Assembly (NCBI GenBank): GCA_016790425.1
Contig: JAEUPF010000037.1
Coordinates: forward strand, 1 to 59,090
Source of the DNA: Rubrivivax sp.
GTDB taxonomy: Bacteria; Pseudomonadota; Gammaproteobacteria; Burkholderiales; Burkholderiaceae_C
Reading direction: 5' to 3'
Length of the DNA stretch: 59,090 nt
How positions within the stretch are numbered: position 1 is the first letter of the stretch; every line of letters starts with the position of its first letter. Of the stretch, positions 43,544-56,068 are shown piece by piece. The notes below the pieces were generated by a model. That model was not told the DNA's origin, made no database searches, and saw only the letters and a list, made by a program, of their open reading frames with translations. The translations under genes and the position numbers were made by a program.

Positions 43544-44110
43544 ATGAGTTCGTCGCCCGTGCCGTCGCAGCCCGAGCCCGCCCGCACCGAGGCCATCACG
43601 CTGGCCGGCGGCTGCTTCTGGTGCCTGGAAGCGGTGTACGAAATGGTCGACGGCGTGCTGGCCGTCGAGAGCGGCTACAGCAACGGACACGCGCACAACC
43701 CGAGCTACGAGCAGGTCTGCGGCGGCGGCACCGGCCACGCCGAGGTGGTGCAGGTGCGCTTCGACCCGGCGCGCATCACGCTGGCCGAGATCCTGGAGAT
43801 CTTCTTCCACATCCACGACCCGACGACGCTCGACCGCCAAGGCAACGACGTCGGCTCGCAGTACCGCAGCGGCATCTACTGGCACGAGGCGGCGCAGGAG
43901 GCGGTGGTGCGCGAGGTGCTCGCGCAGGCGCAGGCGGCGCACAAGGGGCGCGTCGTCACCGAGGTGGCGCCGCGCGCGAACTACACGCGCGCCGAGGCGT
44001 ACCACCAGCACTACTTCGCCAACAACCCGCAGCAGGGCTACTGCGCCTTCGTCGTGGCGCCCAAGGTGGAGAAGTTCCGCCGCACCTTCCAGGCACGGGT
44101 GAGGAAGTAG
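43544..44110 (+). CDS. msrA: Peptide methionine-(S)-sulfoxide reductase
   Basis: MsrA repairs oxidised methionine in proteins. The 188-residue protein has the active-site GGCFWCLE with catalytic Cys24. GGGTGHAEVVQVRFDP, DVGSQYRSGIY and the later Cys in QGYCAFVV, a likely resolving residue, follow. There is no signal peptide, so it is cytoplasmic. It stands alone on the plus strand between ydcF and the gene pair next to lexA. Confidence 0.96.
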   Translation: MSSSPVPSQPEPARTEAITLAGGCFWCLEAVYEMVDGVLAVESGYSNGHAHNPSYEQVCGGGTGHAEVVQVRFDPARITLAEILEIFFHIHDPTTLDRQGNDVGSQYRSGIYWHEAAQEAVVREVLAQAQAAHKGRVVTEVAPRANYTRAEAYHQHYFANNPQQGYCAFVVAPKVEKFRRTFQARVRK

Positions 44111-44178
44111 CCGCGGCAGCGCAGGCCCGCGGCCGTTCGACGCCGCGGCGAGCGCCGCAGGGCCGGACGGCTCGCGCG

Positions 44179-44508
44179 CTACACGGTGGCGAACATCGTG
44201 CTCGGCTGCGGCTCGGCGAACACCGCTTCGATGGCGCGGCGCAGCCGCTGGCGAAGCTGCCGGCGCTCGGGGGCGCTGCCGGCGAGCTGGCTGAACAGCG
44301 GTGCGCGCAGCAGCCACAGGTCCACCGGCTCTTCTGCGGCGCGCACCTGCTGGCGCAGCCATTGCGCCTGCGCGCCGTCCAGCGCCGCGGCTGCGTCGGT
44401 GAAGGTGAGCTTGAGCGAAACGAAGGCGCGCCGGGCGGCGATCGCAGCGAGGCGGTCGCCGGGCATGCCGGCGGTGTAGTCGCGCGGGGCGGCGGTGAGG
44501 GTGGACAT
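44179..44508 (-). CDS. Hypothetical protein, second of a pair downstream of lexA
   Basis: This 109-residue protein is not one I recognise. It is mostly helical, with Ala/Arg/Gln-rich stretches (QAQWLRQQVRAAEEP; ERRQLRQRLRRAIEAVF). It has no signal peptide, membrane segment or metal motif. Its ATG directly follows the stop of the upstream gene (TAGATG), so the two are translated together. The WLRQQVRAAEEPVDLWLLRAP pattern suggests a small folded helical unit. Confidence 0.55.
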   Translation of the reverse strand: MSTLTAAPRDYTAGMPGDRLAAIAARRAFVSLKLTFTDAAAALDGAQAQWLRQQVRAAEEPVDLWLLRAPLFSQLAGSAPERRQLRQRLRRAIEAVFAEPQPSTMFATV

Positions 44509-44937
44509 CTACAGGCCTCCGAGGCTGCCGAATTGCGAACGCCGGGCGCTGCGCACGGGGAAGTGGCGGTTCAGGCGCAGCAGCCGCTGCTGGGCTTCGC
44601 CTTGAGCATGTTCGATGCCGACGACGTTGAACACCTCGGCGCGCAGGTGCCACAGGTCGCGCAGCGAATGCGCATGCACGATGCGGTGCCGCAACGCGTG
44701 CGCGGCGGCTCCGGGGACATCGGCGACGGCGAGCAGGAAGTCCTCGCGCACGGCCGGCAGGCGGTTGCGCGGCGGCGCCGCTTCCTGCGGTGCCGGCGCC
44801 AGCAGCCAGAACATGAGGCGCTGCCAGGCTGAATCCGGTGCGTGGCGCAACGAAGGCGGCGCGGTTTCCAGTGCGCGCGAGTCGCGGCCGCGCTGGGGCG
44901 CGTTGCCGCGGCGAGGAGCAAGGGTCAGCGTGGGCAT
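44509..44937 (-). CDS. Hypothetical protein, first of a pair downstream of lexA
   Basis: With the ATG at 44937 the protein has 142 residues; an ATG at 44979 is also possible. I do not recognise the family. The first 45 residues look disordered (Arg/Pro/Asn-rich). The C-terminal part (LRHRIVHAHSLRDLWHLRAE to QQRLLRLNRHFP) is a helical domain. It lies on the same strand as lexA and 186 bases after it, and is fused in operon form to the next gene. There is no LexA box in front of it. Confidence 0.55.
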   Translation of the reverse strand: MPTLTLAPRRGNAPQRGRDSRALETAPPSLRHAPDSAWQRLMFWLLAPAPQEAAPPRNRLPAVREDFLLAVADVPGAAAHALRHRIVHAHSLRDLWHLRAEVFNVVGIEHAQGEAQQRLLRLNRHFPVRSARRSQFGSLGGL

Positions 44938-45123
44938 GGACGTGATATCGGACACGGACGCCGCAACTTCAGTATCCATGCCGACATGGTCGGGCCGGGC
45001 GCGTCTGGCCGAAGCGGCGATGAAGGGCCGTTCGCGCCGCTTATTCGGCTGCGCAGCGGCCAAGGCGCCCCGAGCGGCGCAGTTGGATGCGGTGGCTCCC
45101 GGTCCAGCGGCCGGGCCGCTCCA

Positions 45124-45813
45124 CTACATCAGCATCGTGTTGCGGATGAGGCCCACCGCCAGCCCTTCGAGCGCGAAGCTCTGCGTGCCCGGCGGCACGA
45201 CGAGCGTCTCGAACTCCGGGTTCTCCGGGATCAGTTCGATGCCGTGCTTGGTGCGCCGGAAGCGCTTGACGGTGACCTCGTCGTCGAGCCGGGCGACCAC
45301 GATCTGGCCGTTCTTCGCCTCGCTCGCCTTCTGCACCGCGAGCAGGTCGCCGTCGAGAATGCCGGCGTCGCGCATGCTCATGCCGCGCACCTTCAGCAGG
45401 TAGTCGGGACGGCGCTGGAACATCGACGCCTCGACGAGGAAGGTCTGGTCGATGTGCTCCTGGGCGAGGATGGGGCTGCCGGCGGCGACGCGGCCCACCA
45501 GCGGCAGCGTGAGCTGGGCCAGGCTGGGCAGCGGCAGCGCGTACTGCTTGCCGTACTGCGACAGGCGCGCCGCGTTCAATGCGCGCAGCGTGTCGGACTT
45601 CAAGCGGATGCCGCGCGAAGTGCCCGGCGCCAGTTCGATGACGCCCTTGCGGGCCAGTGCCTGCAAGTGCTCTTCGGCGGCGTTGGCCGAACGGAAGCCC
45701 AGTTCGGCGGCGATCTCGGCCCGCGTGGGCGGTGCGCCAGTGCGCTCGATGGCGCTTTGCACCAGGTCGAGAATCTGCTGCTGCCGGGCGGTGAGCTTCG
45801 GGCTTTCGTCCAT
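45124..45813 (-). CDS. lexA: LexA repressor
   Basis: LexA represses SOS genes and cleaves itself when RecA filaments form on damaged DNA. The 229-residue protein has the winged helix-turn-helix [21 protein letters not shown]. The cleavage site is Ala111-Gly112 in RVAAGSP, and the catalytic Ser146 ([10 protein letters not shown]) and Lys183 (DEVTVKRF) are present. The ATG at 45813 is used because the family starts there; the longer upstream frame is Arg/Lys/Glu-rich. Two LexA boxes about 130 bases upstream point to autoregulation. Confidence 0.96.
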   Translation of the reverse strand: MDESPKLTARQQQILDLVQSAIERTGAPPTRAEIAAELGFRSANAAEEHLQALARKGVIELAPGTSRGIRLKSDTLRALNAARLSQYGKQYALPLPSLAQLTLPLVGRVAAGSPILAQEHIDQTFLVEASMFQRRPDYLLKVRGMSMRDAGILDGDLLAVQKASEAKNGQIVVARLDDEVTVKRFRRTKHGIELIPENPEFETLVVPPGTQSFALEGLAVGLIRNTMLM

Positions 45814-45933
45814 GCTTGCGGGCCTTTCGCGCCTTTTGCCTTCTCGTGTCTTCTCGCGCCTTTGAGCCTTCTCGCCCCTTCCCGCTCCTTGTTCCGGCTG
45901 TGGGCCGGGGCCGTGGAGCTGCGCGAAGACGGG

Positions 45934-45949
45934 CTGGCTATTCATCCAG
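45934..45949. promoter_or_regulatory. LexA box 1 in the lexA / asparaginase gap
   Basis: CTGGCTATTCATCCAG has the N8 spacing and the same TATTCAT core as the perfect box at 4136-4151. The outer half-sites CTGG/CCAG each differ by one base from CTGT/ACAG. It is on the lexA-proximal side. Confidence 0.62.
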
Positions 45950-45952
45950 TGA

Positions 45953-45968
45953 CTGTATTTTCATCCAG
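45953..45968. promoter_or_regulatory. LexA box 2 in the lexA / asparaginase gap
   Basis: CTGTATTTTCATCCAG matches CTGT-N8-ACAG with one mismatch. Its start is 19 bases from that of box 1, and its end is 10 bases before the asparaginase ATG at 45979. Double boxes are usual for autoregulated lexA genes. Confidence 0.72.
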
Positions 45969-45978
45969 AAAGCCTCCG

Positions 45979-47004
45979 ATGCCAAGCAGTGAGAGCCAGC
46001 CAGGTGCCGCCGCAGGCACCGTCGTCGTCATCGGCACCGGCGGCACCATCGCCGGCGTGGCTGCGCGCGCCGACGATCACGTCGGCTACCGCTCGGGCGA
46101 ACTTGGCGCCGAGGCACTGGTGTCCGCGGTACCGCCGCTGGCCGGGCGGCGCGTTGAAGCCGAGACGCTGGCGCGCCTGGACAGCTGCGACATGGACCAC
46201 GCCACGTGGCTCGCGCTGCGCGAGCGCCTCGCGCAAGTGCTGGCACGGAGCGACGTCGCCGGTGCCGTCGTCACGCACGGCACCGACACGCTCGAGGAGA
46301 CGGCGTACTTCCTGCACCGCACGTTGGCGGCGCAGGCCAAGCCGGTGGTGATGACCGCGGCGATGCGGCCTGCAACGGCGCTGTCGGCCGACGGGCCGCA
46401 GAACCTGCTGGACGCGGTGACCCTGGCCGGCTGGCCCGGCGCGCGCGGCGTCCTGGTGGCTTGCGGCGGCCGCGTGTTCCGCGGCGCCGACCTGCGCAAG
46501 GTGCACGGCTGGCGCGTCGATGCCTTCGATGCCGGCGACGCCGGCGCCATGGGCGTGATGGCCGACGGACAGCTGCAGCGCCACCGCCCGTGGCCCGAGG
46601 CACCGCTGCACGCCGCGGCGGCGGCGCTGGCTGCGGTGGCGCAATGGCCGTCGGTGGACATCGTCACCAGCCACGCCGGCGCGCGCGGCGAGGTCATCGA
46701 CGCGCTCGTGCGCGCCGGCGCTCGCGGCATCGTCATCGCCGGCACCGGCAACGGCAGCGTGCATCGCTTGCTCGTCGAAGCGGCGCGACGCGCCGAGACG
46801 GCCGGCGTCGTGGTCAGGCGCGCCTCGCGCTGCCAGCTCGGCGGCGTCGTCGGCCAGCGGCCCGACGCGCTGCCTTCGGCCGGCGCGCTGACAGCGCCGC
46901 AGGCGCGCATCGAGCTGATGCTCGACCTGATGGTGGACGGGATGGTTGACACGGGCAGCAGCAGGCGCGATGCGTCGCTCGAGCCGAAGACGGGTGCCTG
47001 CTGA
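45979..47004 (+). CDS. L-asparaginase, cytoplasmic type I/II family
   Basis: The 341-residue enzyme hydrolyses asparagine to aspartate and ammonia. The first catalytic Thr is in GTGGTIAGV. The second Thr and the Asp are in VVTHGTDTLEETAYFL, and MRPATALSADGPQNLLDA is the next family block. There is no signal peptide, so it is likely cytoplasmic. The ATG at 45979 is 10 bases after LexA box 2, so its promoter must overlap the lexA operators. Whether the enzyme prefers asparagine or glutamine cannot be read here. Confidence 0.92.
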   Translation: MPSSESQPGAAAGTVVVIGTGGTIAGVAARADDHVGYRSGELGAEALVSAVPPLAGRRVEAETLARLDSCDMDHATWLALRERLAQVLARSDVAGAVVTHGTDTLEETAYFLHRTLAAQAKPVVMTAAMRPATALSADGPQNLLDAVTLAGWPGARGVLVACGGRVFRGADLRKVHGWRVDAFDAGDAGAMGVMADGQLQRHRPWPEAPLHAAAAALAAVAQWPSVDIVTSHAGARGEVIDALVRAGARGIVIAGTGNGSVHRLLVEAARRAETAGVVVRRASRCQLGGVVGQRPDALPSAGALTAPQARIELMLDLMVDGMVDTGSSRRDASLEPKTGAC

Positions 47005-47149
47005 CGCCGCGCGGCCTTTCAAGGCGCTTCACGCAGCTTTACCGCCGGCCAACATGGCGCAGTCACCGGCGCCGCTGCGAGGCTCGTTTGAGGGAGCAGG
47101 CGGGCTGCGCAACGCGGGCCGCCAGCGAACCTGGAAGGAGTTTGCAAGC

Positions 47150-47608
47150 ATGAGTCATCGTCGCCCGTTGATCGCTGCGCTGGCGCTCGCCGCCGCTGGC
47201 TTCGGCACGGCCGCCAGCGCACACGCGCGCCCCGAGGTGCAATGGTCCGTCACCATCGGAACGCCTGGCGTCGGTGTTGCCGTGCCGATGCCGATGCCGG
47301 TTCCCGCGCCGGTGGTCGTGGTGCCGGCACAGCGCGCGCAGCCGATGCCGCCGCCGGCGCGCTCGTGGGGCTACCGCGAGCCGACGCGCTGGGACGTCGA
47401 CGGCGACGGCATCCCCAACCGCTACGACCGCGTCTACAACCCGCGCTGGGATGTCGACGGCGACGGCATTCCCAACTGGCGCGACCGCCACCCCGGAACG
47501 CCCGAGCGCGGCTATGGGGGCCCGGCGCGCGGCGGCTACGGCCCGGGGTACGGCCAGGGTCCCGGCCCCGGTCATGGCCATGGCCATGGCTATGGCCACG
47601 GCCGCTGA
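47150..47608 (+). CDS. Secreted protein with two calcium-type DxDxDG repeats and a His/Gly-rich tail
   Basis: The 152-residue protein has a signal peptide ending near ASAHA. After a Pro/Val-rich stretch it carries two copies of WDVDGDGIPN (near residues 83-92 and 102-111), each a D-x-D-x-D-G-type calcium loop as in thrombospondin type 3 repeats. The C-terminus is Gly/Tyr-rich and ends in GHGHGHGYGHGR, a possible metal-binding tail. The ATG at 47150 has GGAAGGAG nine bases upstream. The gene faces yheS and its function is unknown. Confidence 0.75.
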   Translation: MSHRRPLIAALALAAAGFGTAASAHARPEVQWSVTIGTPGVGVAVPMPMPVPAPVVVVPAQRAQPMPPPARSWGYREPTRWDVDGDGIPNRYDRVYNPRWDVDGDGIPNWRDRHPGTPERGYGGPARGGYGPGYGQGPGPGHGHGHGYGHGR

Positions 47609-47620
47609 GCGCAGCAACGT

Positions 47621-49656
<2,036 letters not shown>

Positions 49657-49660
<4 letters not shown>

Positions 49661-50577
49661 CGCGGCGCCCTCGGCGAGGCCTTCGTGCCGCGGACCGGGT
49701 CGGCACTGCGCCCGGCCAGCTGCTCGCGCGTTAGCCACAGCACCGCGTCGTCGCCGGCGCTGGTGCTCACCCACAGCGGCGACAGCGCGGCAAACGCGGC
49801 CTCGAAGTGGCGCCGTTCATGGCCGATCTCCAGCAGCAGCGCACCGTGCGGCTTCAGGTGCACCGCGACGCCGGCGACCAGCGTGCGCACGAAATCCATG
49901 CCGTCGTCGCCCCCGGCCAGCGCCAGCGCCGGCTCGGCGCGGTACTCGGCCGGCAGCGCCGCCATCGAGCGGGCGTTGACGTACGGCGGGTTGCACAGGA
50001 CGAGGTCGAAGCGGTCTTCGGCCGTGAGGGCCGCGAGGCCGTCGCCGCGGCGCAGCGTGACGCGCCCGGCGAGGCCGTGGCGGGCGACGTTCTCGGCGGC
50101 CAGCGCCAGCGCCGGTGCGCTGAGGTCGGTGGCCAGCACGCGCACGCGCGGCCAGGCGAGCGCCGCCAGCACGGCGAGGCTGCCGCCGCCGGTGCACAGG
50201 TCGAGCACGTCGGCCGGTTCGTCGCCGAGCAGCGCATCGAGCACGCCCTCGACCAGCGGCTCGGCGAGCAGCGAGCGCGGCACGATCGCCCGCTCGTCGG
50301 CATGGAACGGCACGCCCTGCAGCCACGCTTCGCCCGTCAGGTAGGCGGTGGGCCGGCGGCTGGCGATGCGCTCGCCGACGAGCGCCTCGACGCGCCCGCA
50401 CTCCTCGTCGCTCACCGGCCGCCCGGCCTCGTCGGCAAGCGCATCGAGCGGCAGCGCCAGCCGCCACAGCACCAGCCACGCCGCCTCGTCGAAGGCGTTG
50501 GTCGTGCCGTGGCCGCAGGCCACCGCGGCGGACTCGAGCCGCGCGGCTGTCCGCTCAACGAGTTCGACGAGGGTCAC
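49657..50577 (-). CDS. prmB: 50S ribosomal protein L3 glutamine methyltransferase
   Basis: PrmB methylates a glutamine of ribosomal protein L3 using SAM. The 306-residue protein has the SAM-binding [15 protein letters not shown] and the substrate-side NPPY in [18 protein letters not shown]. The N-terminal helical domain includes [18 protein letters not shown]. The GTG start at 50577 overlaps the dapE stop as GTGA. Overlaps on both sides bind dapE, prmB and yheS into one translational unit. It could be PrmC instead, but the L3-type segment [14 protein letters not shown] favours PrmB. Confidence 0.93.
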
Positions 50578-51761
50578 GGCGCGAGCAGCGTGGCGAGCGT
50601 GCGCCGGTAGATGTTGGCCAGCGGCTCGATGCTGGCCACCTCCACCCACTCGTCGGCCTGGTGGATGCTGGCGTTGACGACGCCGAACTCGACCACCTGC
50701 GGGCACAGGCGGGCGACGAAGCGGCCATCGGACGTGCCGCCGGTCGTCGAGAGTTCCGGCACGAGGCCGCCGCATTCGGCGCCGATGGCGTCGGCCAGGG
50801 CCCGGCTGAGCGATCCGGGCGGCGTGAGGAATGGCTCGCCGCCCAGCGTCCAGGCGATCTCGTGCTCGACGCGGTGCTTCGCGAGGATGGCCTGCACGCG
50901 CTGCTGCAGGCGCTCGGGCGTCGATTCGGTGCTGTAGCGGAAGTTGAACTCGCACACGAGCGAGCCCGGAATCACGTTCAGCGCCCCGGTGCCGGCCGCC
51001 AGGTTGCTCACCTGCCAGGTGGTGGGCGGGAAGAACGCGTTGCCTTCGTCCCAGCGCGTCGCCGCGAGCTCGGCCAGCGCCGGCGCGAACTCGTGCACCG
51101 GGTTGCGCGCCAGCTGCGGGTAGGCGACGTGCCCTTGCACGCCCTTGACGACGAGGCGGCCCGACAGCGTGCCGCGGCGGCCGTTCTTGATCGTGTCGCC
51201 CAGGCGCTGCACCGAGGTTGGCTCGCCGACGATGCAGGCATCGAGCCGTTCGCCGCGCGCCGCGAACACCTCGACGACGTGGCGCACCCCGTGCAGCGAC
51301 GGCCCTTCCTCGTCACTGGTGAACAGCAGCGCCACGCGGCCGGCGTGGCCGGGCAGCGCCAGCACGAACTGCTCGGCGGCCACCGTCATCGCTGCCACGG
51401 CGGTCTTCATGTCGGCGGCACCGCGGCCGAACAGGCGCCCGTCGCGGTGCGTCGGGACGAAGGGGTCGCTGTGCCACGCCTCACGCGGGCCGGGCGGCAC
51501 CACATCGACGTGGCCGAGCAGCACCACGGTGGGCCCCGGGCGGCTGCCGGCGTGCACGGCCCAGAGGTTGGCGACCTGGCCTTGCGCACGTCCCTGGGCG
51601 TCGTTCCCCGCCCCCGCATCGAGCCGCTCGCAGGCGAAGCCGGCCGCCACGAGCCGCGCGCCGAGCAAAGCCAGCGTGCCGCCGTCGGCCGGCGTCACCG
51701 AAGGGCAAGCGATCAGTTGTTCGGCGAGCCTGAGCGCCGCGTTGCCCCCCGCCTTCGTCAT
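50574..51761 (-). CDS. dapE: Succinyl-diaminopimelate desuccinylase
   Basis: DapE removes the succinyl group from N-succinyl-LL-DAP with a di-zinc site in lysine and peptidoglycan synthesis. The 395-residue protein shows the metal ligands in [11 protein letters not shown] and GRGAADMKT. The catalytic Glu is in FTSDEEGPS, and later ligands in [10 protein letters not shown] and NASIHQADE. The ATG at 51761 starts the family match. It is 41 bases after pilU and overlaps prmB. Confidence 0.95.
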   Translation of the reverse strand: MTKAGGNAALRLAEQLIACPSVTPADGGTLALLGARLVAAGFACERLDAGAGNDAQGRAQGQVANLWAVHAGSRPGPTVVLLGHVDVVPPGPREAWHSDPFVPTHRDGRLFGRGAADMKTAVAAMTVAAEQFVLALPGHAGRVALLFTSDEEGPSLHGVRHVVEVFAARGERLDACIVGEPTSVQRLGDTIKNGRRGTLSGRLVVKGVQGHVAYPQLARNPVHEFAPALAELAATRWDEGNAFFPPTTWQVSNLAAGTGALNVIPGSLVCEFNFRYSTESTPERLQQRVQAILAKHRVEHEIAWTLGGEPFLTPPGSLSRALADAIGAECGGLVPELSTTGGTSDGRFVARLCPQVVEFGVVNASIHQADEWVEVASIEPLANIYRRTLATLLAP

Positions 51762-51802
51762 GGACCTTCGCTTGCTGCCGCCGCGCACTGCGCCCGGCGA
51801 AG

Positions 51803-53017
51803 CTATGGGCGGCCCGGCGTGAGGCCGGCGAAGATCGACTGGCCGGGCTTGCGCGCCGGCGCGGGTTCCTCGCCGCGCACGTCGATGAACAGCTCGGTGA
51901 AGCTGGCCGCCTCGGGCTCGTCCTTCTTCGACGGCGTGACGCGCGAGATCGGCGCCTGCTCGTTCTGCAGCCGCCACAGGAGGTTGGTCGGGCTGTCGGC
52001 GTAGGCCATGCCTTCGTCGCGCGAGACGATGCCGTCGTTGATGAGGCGCGCGATGTCCTGCTCGAACGTCTGCGAGCCCTCGGCGAGCGACTTCTCCATC
52101 GCCTCCTTGACGCCGGACAGGTCGCCCTTCTCGATCAGCTCGGAGATGAGCTTGGTGTTCAGCAGCACCTCGACCGCCGGCACGCGCCCGCCGGCGTTGC
52201 TGCGCAACAGGCGCTGCGAGACCACCGAGCGCAGGCCGCTGGCGAGGTCCGACAGCAGCGTCGGCCGCGCCTCGGGCGAGTAGAACGACAGGATCCGCCC
52301 CATCGCGTGGTAGCTGTTGTTGGCGTGCAGCGTCGCCAGCACCAGGTGCCCCGACAGCGCGTACGACAGCGCCGAGCTCATCGTCTCGCGGTCGCGGATC
52401 TCGCCGATCATGATGCAGTCGGGCGCCTGGCGCAGCGCGTTCTTCAGCGCGATCTGCAGGCTTTGCGTGTCGCGGCCGACCTCGCGCTGGTTGACGATGC
52501 TCTTCTTGTTGCTGAACAGGAACTCGATCGGGTCTTCGATCGTCAGGATGTGGCCGGGCAGCTGCTGGTTGCGCCACTCGATCATCGAGGCCAGCGTCGT
52601 GCTCTTGCCGGTACCGGTGGCGCCCACCATCAGGATCAGGCCGCGCTTCTCGACCACGAGCTGGGCCAGCAGCTCGGGCAGGCCGAGGGTCTCCAGCGTC
52701 GGAATCTGGAACGGGATGCAGCGCACCACCGCGGCGATCGAGCCGCGCTGCTTGAACGCCGAGAGGCGGAAGCTGCCCACGCGCTGCATCGAGATGCCCA
52801 CGTTGAGCTCGCCGGTGTCGTCGAGCTCCTCCAGCTGCTGCGGCGTCAGCATCTCGGCCAGCAGCTGGCGCGTCTGGTGCTGCGCCAGGAGCTGGTCGGA
52901 CAACTGCAGGATCTGGCCGTGGATCTTGATCAGGATCGGCGTGTTCGCCGCCATGTAGACGTCGGAGGCGCTCTTCTCCGCCATCAGGCGAAGCACGCGC
53001 TCGAGGTTGTTCGACAT
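51803..53017 (-). CDS. pilU: Type IV pilus retraction ATPase, PilU type
   Basis: PilU is a hexameric cytoplasmic ATPase that assists PilT in retracting type IV pili. The 404-residue protein has ASDVYMAAN at the N-terminal domain, Walker [10 protein letters not shown] and the Walker B segment [35 protein letters not shown] contains the His box. The C-terminal extension (~360-404, Asp/Glu/Lys-rich) is longer than in PilT, typical of PilU. It sits between dapD and dapE, an unrelated pathway, and no pilT is next to it. Confidence 0.9.
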   Translation of the reverse strand: MSNNLERVLRLMAEKSASDVYMAANTPILIKIHGQILQLSDQLLAQHQTRQLLAEMLTPQQLEELDDTGELNVGISMQRVGSFRLSAFKQRGSIAAVVRCIPFQIPTLETLGLPELLAQLVVEKRGLILMVGATGTGKSTTLASMIEWRNQQLPGHILTIEDPIEFLFSNKKSIVNQREVGRDTQSLQIALKNALRQAPDCIMIGEIRDRETMSSALSYALSGHLVLATLHANNSYHAMGRILSFYSPEARPTLLSDLASGLRSVVSQRLLRSNAGGRVPAVEVLLNTKLISELIEKGDLSGVKEAMEKSLAEGSQTFEQDIARLINDGIVSRDEGMAYADSPTNLLWRLQNEQAPISRVTPSKKDEPEAASFTELFIDVRGEEPAPARKPGQSIFAGLTPGRP

Positions 53018-53081
53018 GGCGGTGGGCCTCCCGTTCGTGCGCTTCGTGCAGGGCGTGCGCTGCTGTGCGGCCGGCTGCGGC

Positions 53082-53909
<828 letters not shown>

Positions 53910-53940
53910 GCTGGGGCGGTGGTTCGGGCGGTGGGAGGTG

Positions 53941-55167
53941 TCAGGCCTGGGCCTGGAGCTCGCGGCAATGGGCGACGATGCGGCGCGCGGCCTCGAGGCA
54001 CTCCTGCGGCGTGGCCACCAGCGCCATGCGCACGCGGCCGGCGCCGGGGTTGGGCTGCCCGTCGGCCGCGCGCGCCAGCAGGCGGCCCGGCAGCACCGAC
54101 ACATTGTATTGAGCGAGCAGTGCGCGGGCCCATTGAACCTCGTCGGCGCCCTGGCCGCCGCGTGCCGGGCCGATGCGCGCCCAGAGGTAGAAGCCGGCGT
54201 CGGGGAGCTGCACGTCGAGCACCTGCGCCAGCAGCGGCGTCACCTCGGCGAACTTGGCCCGGTACAGCTCGCGGTTGGCCGCCACGTGCGCCTCATCGCC
54301 CCAGGCGGCGATGCTGGCGCGCTGCACGATGCCGCTCATCGCGCTGCCGTGGTAGGTGCGGTACAGGAGGAACGGCGCGATCCAGCGCGCATCGCCGGCG
54401 ACGAAGCCCGAGCGCAACCCCGGCACGTTGCTGCGCTTGGACAACGACGTGAAGGCCACCAGGTTGCGGAAGTCGCTGCGGCCGAGCGCGCGGGCCGCTT
54501 CGAGCGAACCCAGGGGCGGCTCTTCGCGGAAGTAGATCTCCGAGTAGCACTCGTCGCTGGCGATGACGAAGCCGTGCCGGTCCGACAGCTCGAAGAGCAG
54601 CTTCCACTCTGCCAGCGGCATCACCGCGCCGGTGGGGTTGCCCGGCGAGCAGACGTAGACGAGCTGCGTGCGCGCCCACACCTCGCCCGGGACGCTCGCC
54701 CAGTCGACAGCGAAGTTGCGCGCCGGGTCGCTCGACACGTAGTGCGGCTGCGCTGCGGCCAGCAGCGCCGAACCTTCGTAGATCTGGTAGAAGGGGTTGG
54801 GCATCACCACGGTGGCGCCCGGCTTCGAGTCGTCGATGGCGACCTGCGCGAACGCAAACAGCGCCTCGCGCGTGCCGTTCACCGGCAGCACCTGCGTGGC
54901 GGGGTCGAGCGTCACGCCGTAGCGGCGCTGCACCCAGGCGGCGGCGGCTTCGCGCAGCGCCGGCTCGCCGGCGGTGGCCGGGTAGCTCGACAACGCCGGC
55001 AGCGCGCGCACGAGCGCTTCTTCGATGAACGCCGGGGTCTTGTGGCGCGGCTCGCCGATGCCCAGGCTGATGGGCGCCAGGTGCGAAGCGGGAACGATGT
55101 CGGCCGTCAGTTCGCGCCAGCGCTCGAAGGGGTAGGGGTGCAGGCGCTTCAGGCGCGGATTGGTCAT
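53941..55167 (-). CDS. dapC: Succinyldiaminopimelate aminotransferase
   Basis: DapC is a PLP-dependent class I aminotransferase forming N-succinyl-LL-DAP, the step between DapD and DapE. The 408-residue protein opens with [13 protein letters not shown], which marks DapC-type enzymes. It has [10 protein letters not shown], and the PLP-binding Lys in [14 protein letters not shown]. The ATG at 55167 lies seven bases after GATAAT, suggesting a leaderless operon mRNA. It heads dapC-dapD-pilU-dapE-prmB-yheS and is divergent from the hydrolase at 55195 over 27 bases. Confidence 0.94.
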   Translation of the reverse strand: MTNPRLKRLHPYPFERWRELTADIVPASHLAPISLGIGEPRHKTPAFIEEALVRALPALSSYPATAGEPALREAAAAWVQRRYGVTLDPATQVLPVNGTREALFAFAQVAIDDSKPGATVVMPNPFYQIYEGSALLAAAQPHYVSSDPARNFAVDWASVPGEVWARTQLVYVCSPGNPTGAVMPLAEWKLLFELSDRHGFVIASDECYSEIYFREEPPLGSLEAARALGRSDFRNLVAFTSLSKRSNVPGLRSGFVAGDARWIAPFLLYRTYHGSAMSGIVQRASIAAWGDEAHVAANRELYRAKFAEVTPLLAQVLDVQLPDAGFYLWARIGPARGGQGADEVQWARALLAQYNVSVLPGRLLARAADGQPNPGAGRVRMALVATPQECLEAARRIVAHCRELQAQA

Positions 55168-55174
55168 GGCGCCG

Positions 55175-55180
55175 ATTATC
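55175..55180 (-). promoter_or_regulatory. -10 hexamer GATAAT next to the dapC start codon
   Basis: GATAAT is followed by seven bases (CGGCGCC) and the dapC ATG at 55167. On the other strand the overlapping GATTAT (55174-55179) could serve the divergent hydrolase with a short leader of about eight bases. Confidence 0.55.
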
Positions 55181-55194
55181 CTTGGGCGCCTTCG

Positions 55195-56034
55195 ATGAGA
55201 CGCCGACGCCCGATGCCTTTGCTGTGGTCGCTGCCGCTCGCCGCGGCCGCGCTGGCCGCGGTCGTGCTGGCACTGCTGTGGTTCGCGCAGGAGCGGCTCA
55301 TCTTCCTGCCGCAGAGGCTGCCGCCGGATCACCGCTTCGCCTTCGGCGCCGACGTGCACGAGACGTGGGTCGAGCGCGAGGCGGGTGTGCGGCTGCACGC
55401 GCTGCACCTGCGCCTGCCCGCGCCCGAAGGCGTCGTCTTCTACCTGCACGGCAACGCCGGCAACCTGGAGGGCTGGTTCTCGAACGCCGAGTTCTGGCGC
55501 CGCGCGAACCTCGACCTCTTCATGGTCGACTACCGCGGCTACGGCAAGAGCGGCGGCAGCGTGGGCAGCGAGGCGCAGCTGCTGGAGGACGTGCGCGCGG
55601 CCTGGCGGGCGCTGCAGCCCGACGGTCCGCGCTACGCGGGCGGCAAGCGCATCGTGTTCGGGCGCTCGCTGGGCAGCGCCCTGGCCGCGCAGCTGGCGCT
55701 CGAGGTCAAGCCCGACCTCGTGGTGCTGGTCTCGCCCTATGAGAGCCTCGAGGCGCTGGCCGCCGAGCATTACGCCTGGGTGCCGCGGGCGCTGCTGCGC
55801 TACCCGTTGCGCACCGACGCGGCGGTCGCGCGGCTGGCAAGCCCGCTCGTGCTCGTGCACGGCGATCGCGACGAGGTCATCGGCATCCACCACAGCGAGC
55901 GCCTGCTGGCCGGCGCCGCCCCGGCGGCGCGGGCGCGCCTGGTGCGCGTGCGCGGCGCCGGCCACAACGACCTGCAGCTGTTCCCCGAGTACCTGCAAGG
56001 GCTGCGCGAGGCCTTCGCCACGGCGGTGCGCTAG
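55195..56034 (+). CDS. Membrane-anchored alpha/beta hydrolase (YfhR/ABHD17-like)
   Basis: The 279-residue protein has an Arg-rich start and one N-terminal membrane helix (~8-28), then a serine hydrolase domain. The oxyanion region is YLHGNAGN and the nucleophile is Ser in GRSLGSALA. Asp in HGDRDEVI and His in GAGHNDL complete the triad. It is probably facing the cytoplasm or periplasm from the inner membrane; the substrate is unknown. The ATG at 55195 is preferred for its basic residues before the helix, although 55213 is also in frame. Confidence 0.82.
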   Translation: MRRRRPMPLLWSLPLAAAALAAVVLALLWFAQERLIFLPQRLPPDHRFAFGADVHETWVEREAGVRLHALHLRLPAPEGVVFYLHGNAGNLEGWFSNAEFWRRANLDLFMVDYRGYGKSGGSVGSEAQLLEDVRAAWRALQPDGPRYAGGKRIVFGRSLGSALAAQLALEVKPDLVVLVSPYESLEALAAEHYAWVPRALLRYPLRTDAAVARLASPLVLVHGDRDEVIGIHHSERLLAGAAPAARARLVRVRGAGHNDLQLFPEYLQGLREAFATAVR

Positions 56035-56068
56035 CGCTCGGCGCGCGCGCCGCGGTGCGGCCCGCCGG

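Noticed and set aside
45814-45945. Longer LexA with a Lys/Arg/Glu-rich N-terminal extension
   Set aside because: The frame is open to an ATG near 45945, but LexA family similarity starts at 45813 and the longer start would lie inside LexA box 1.
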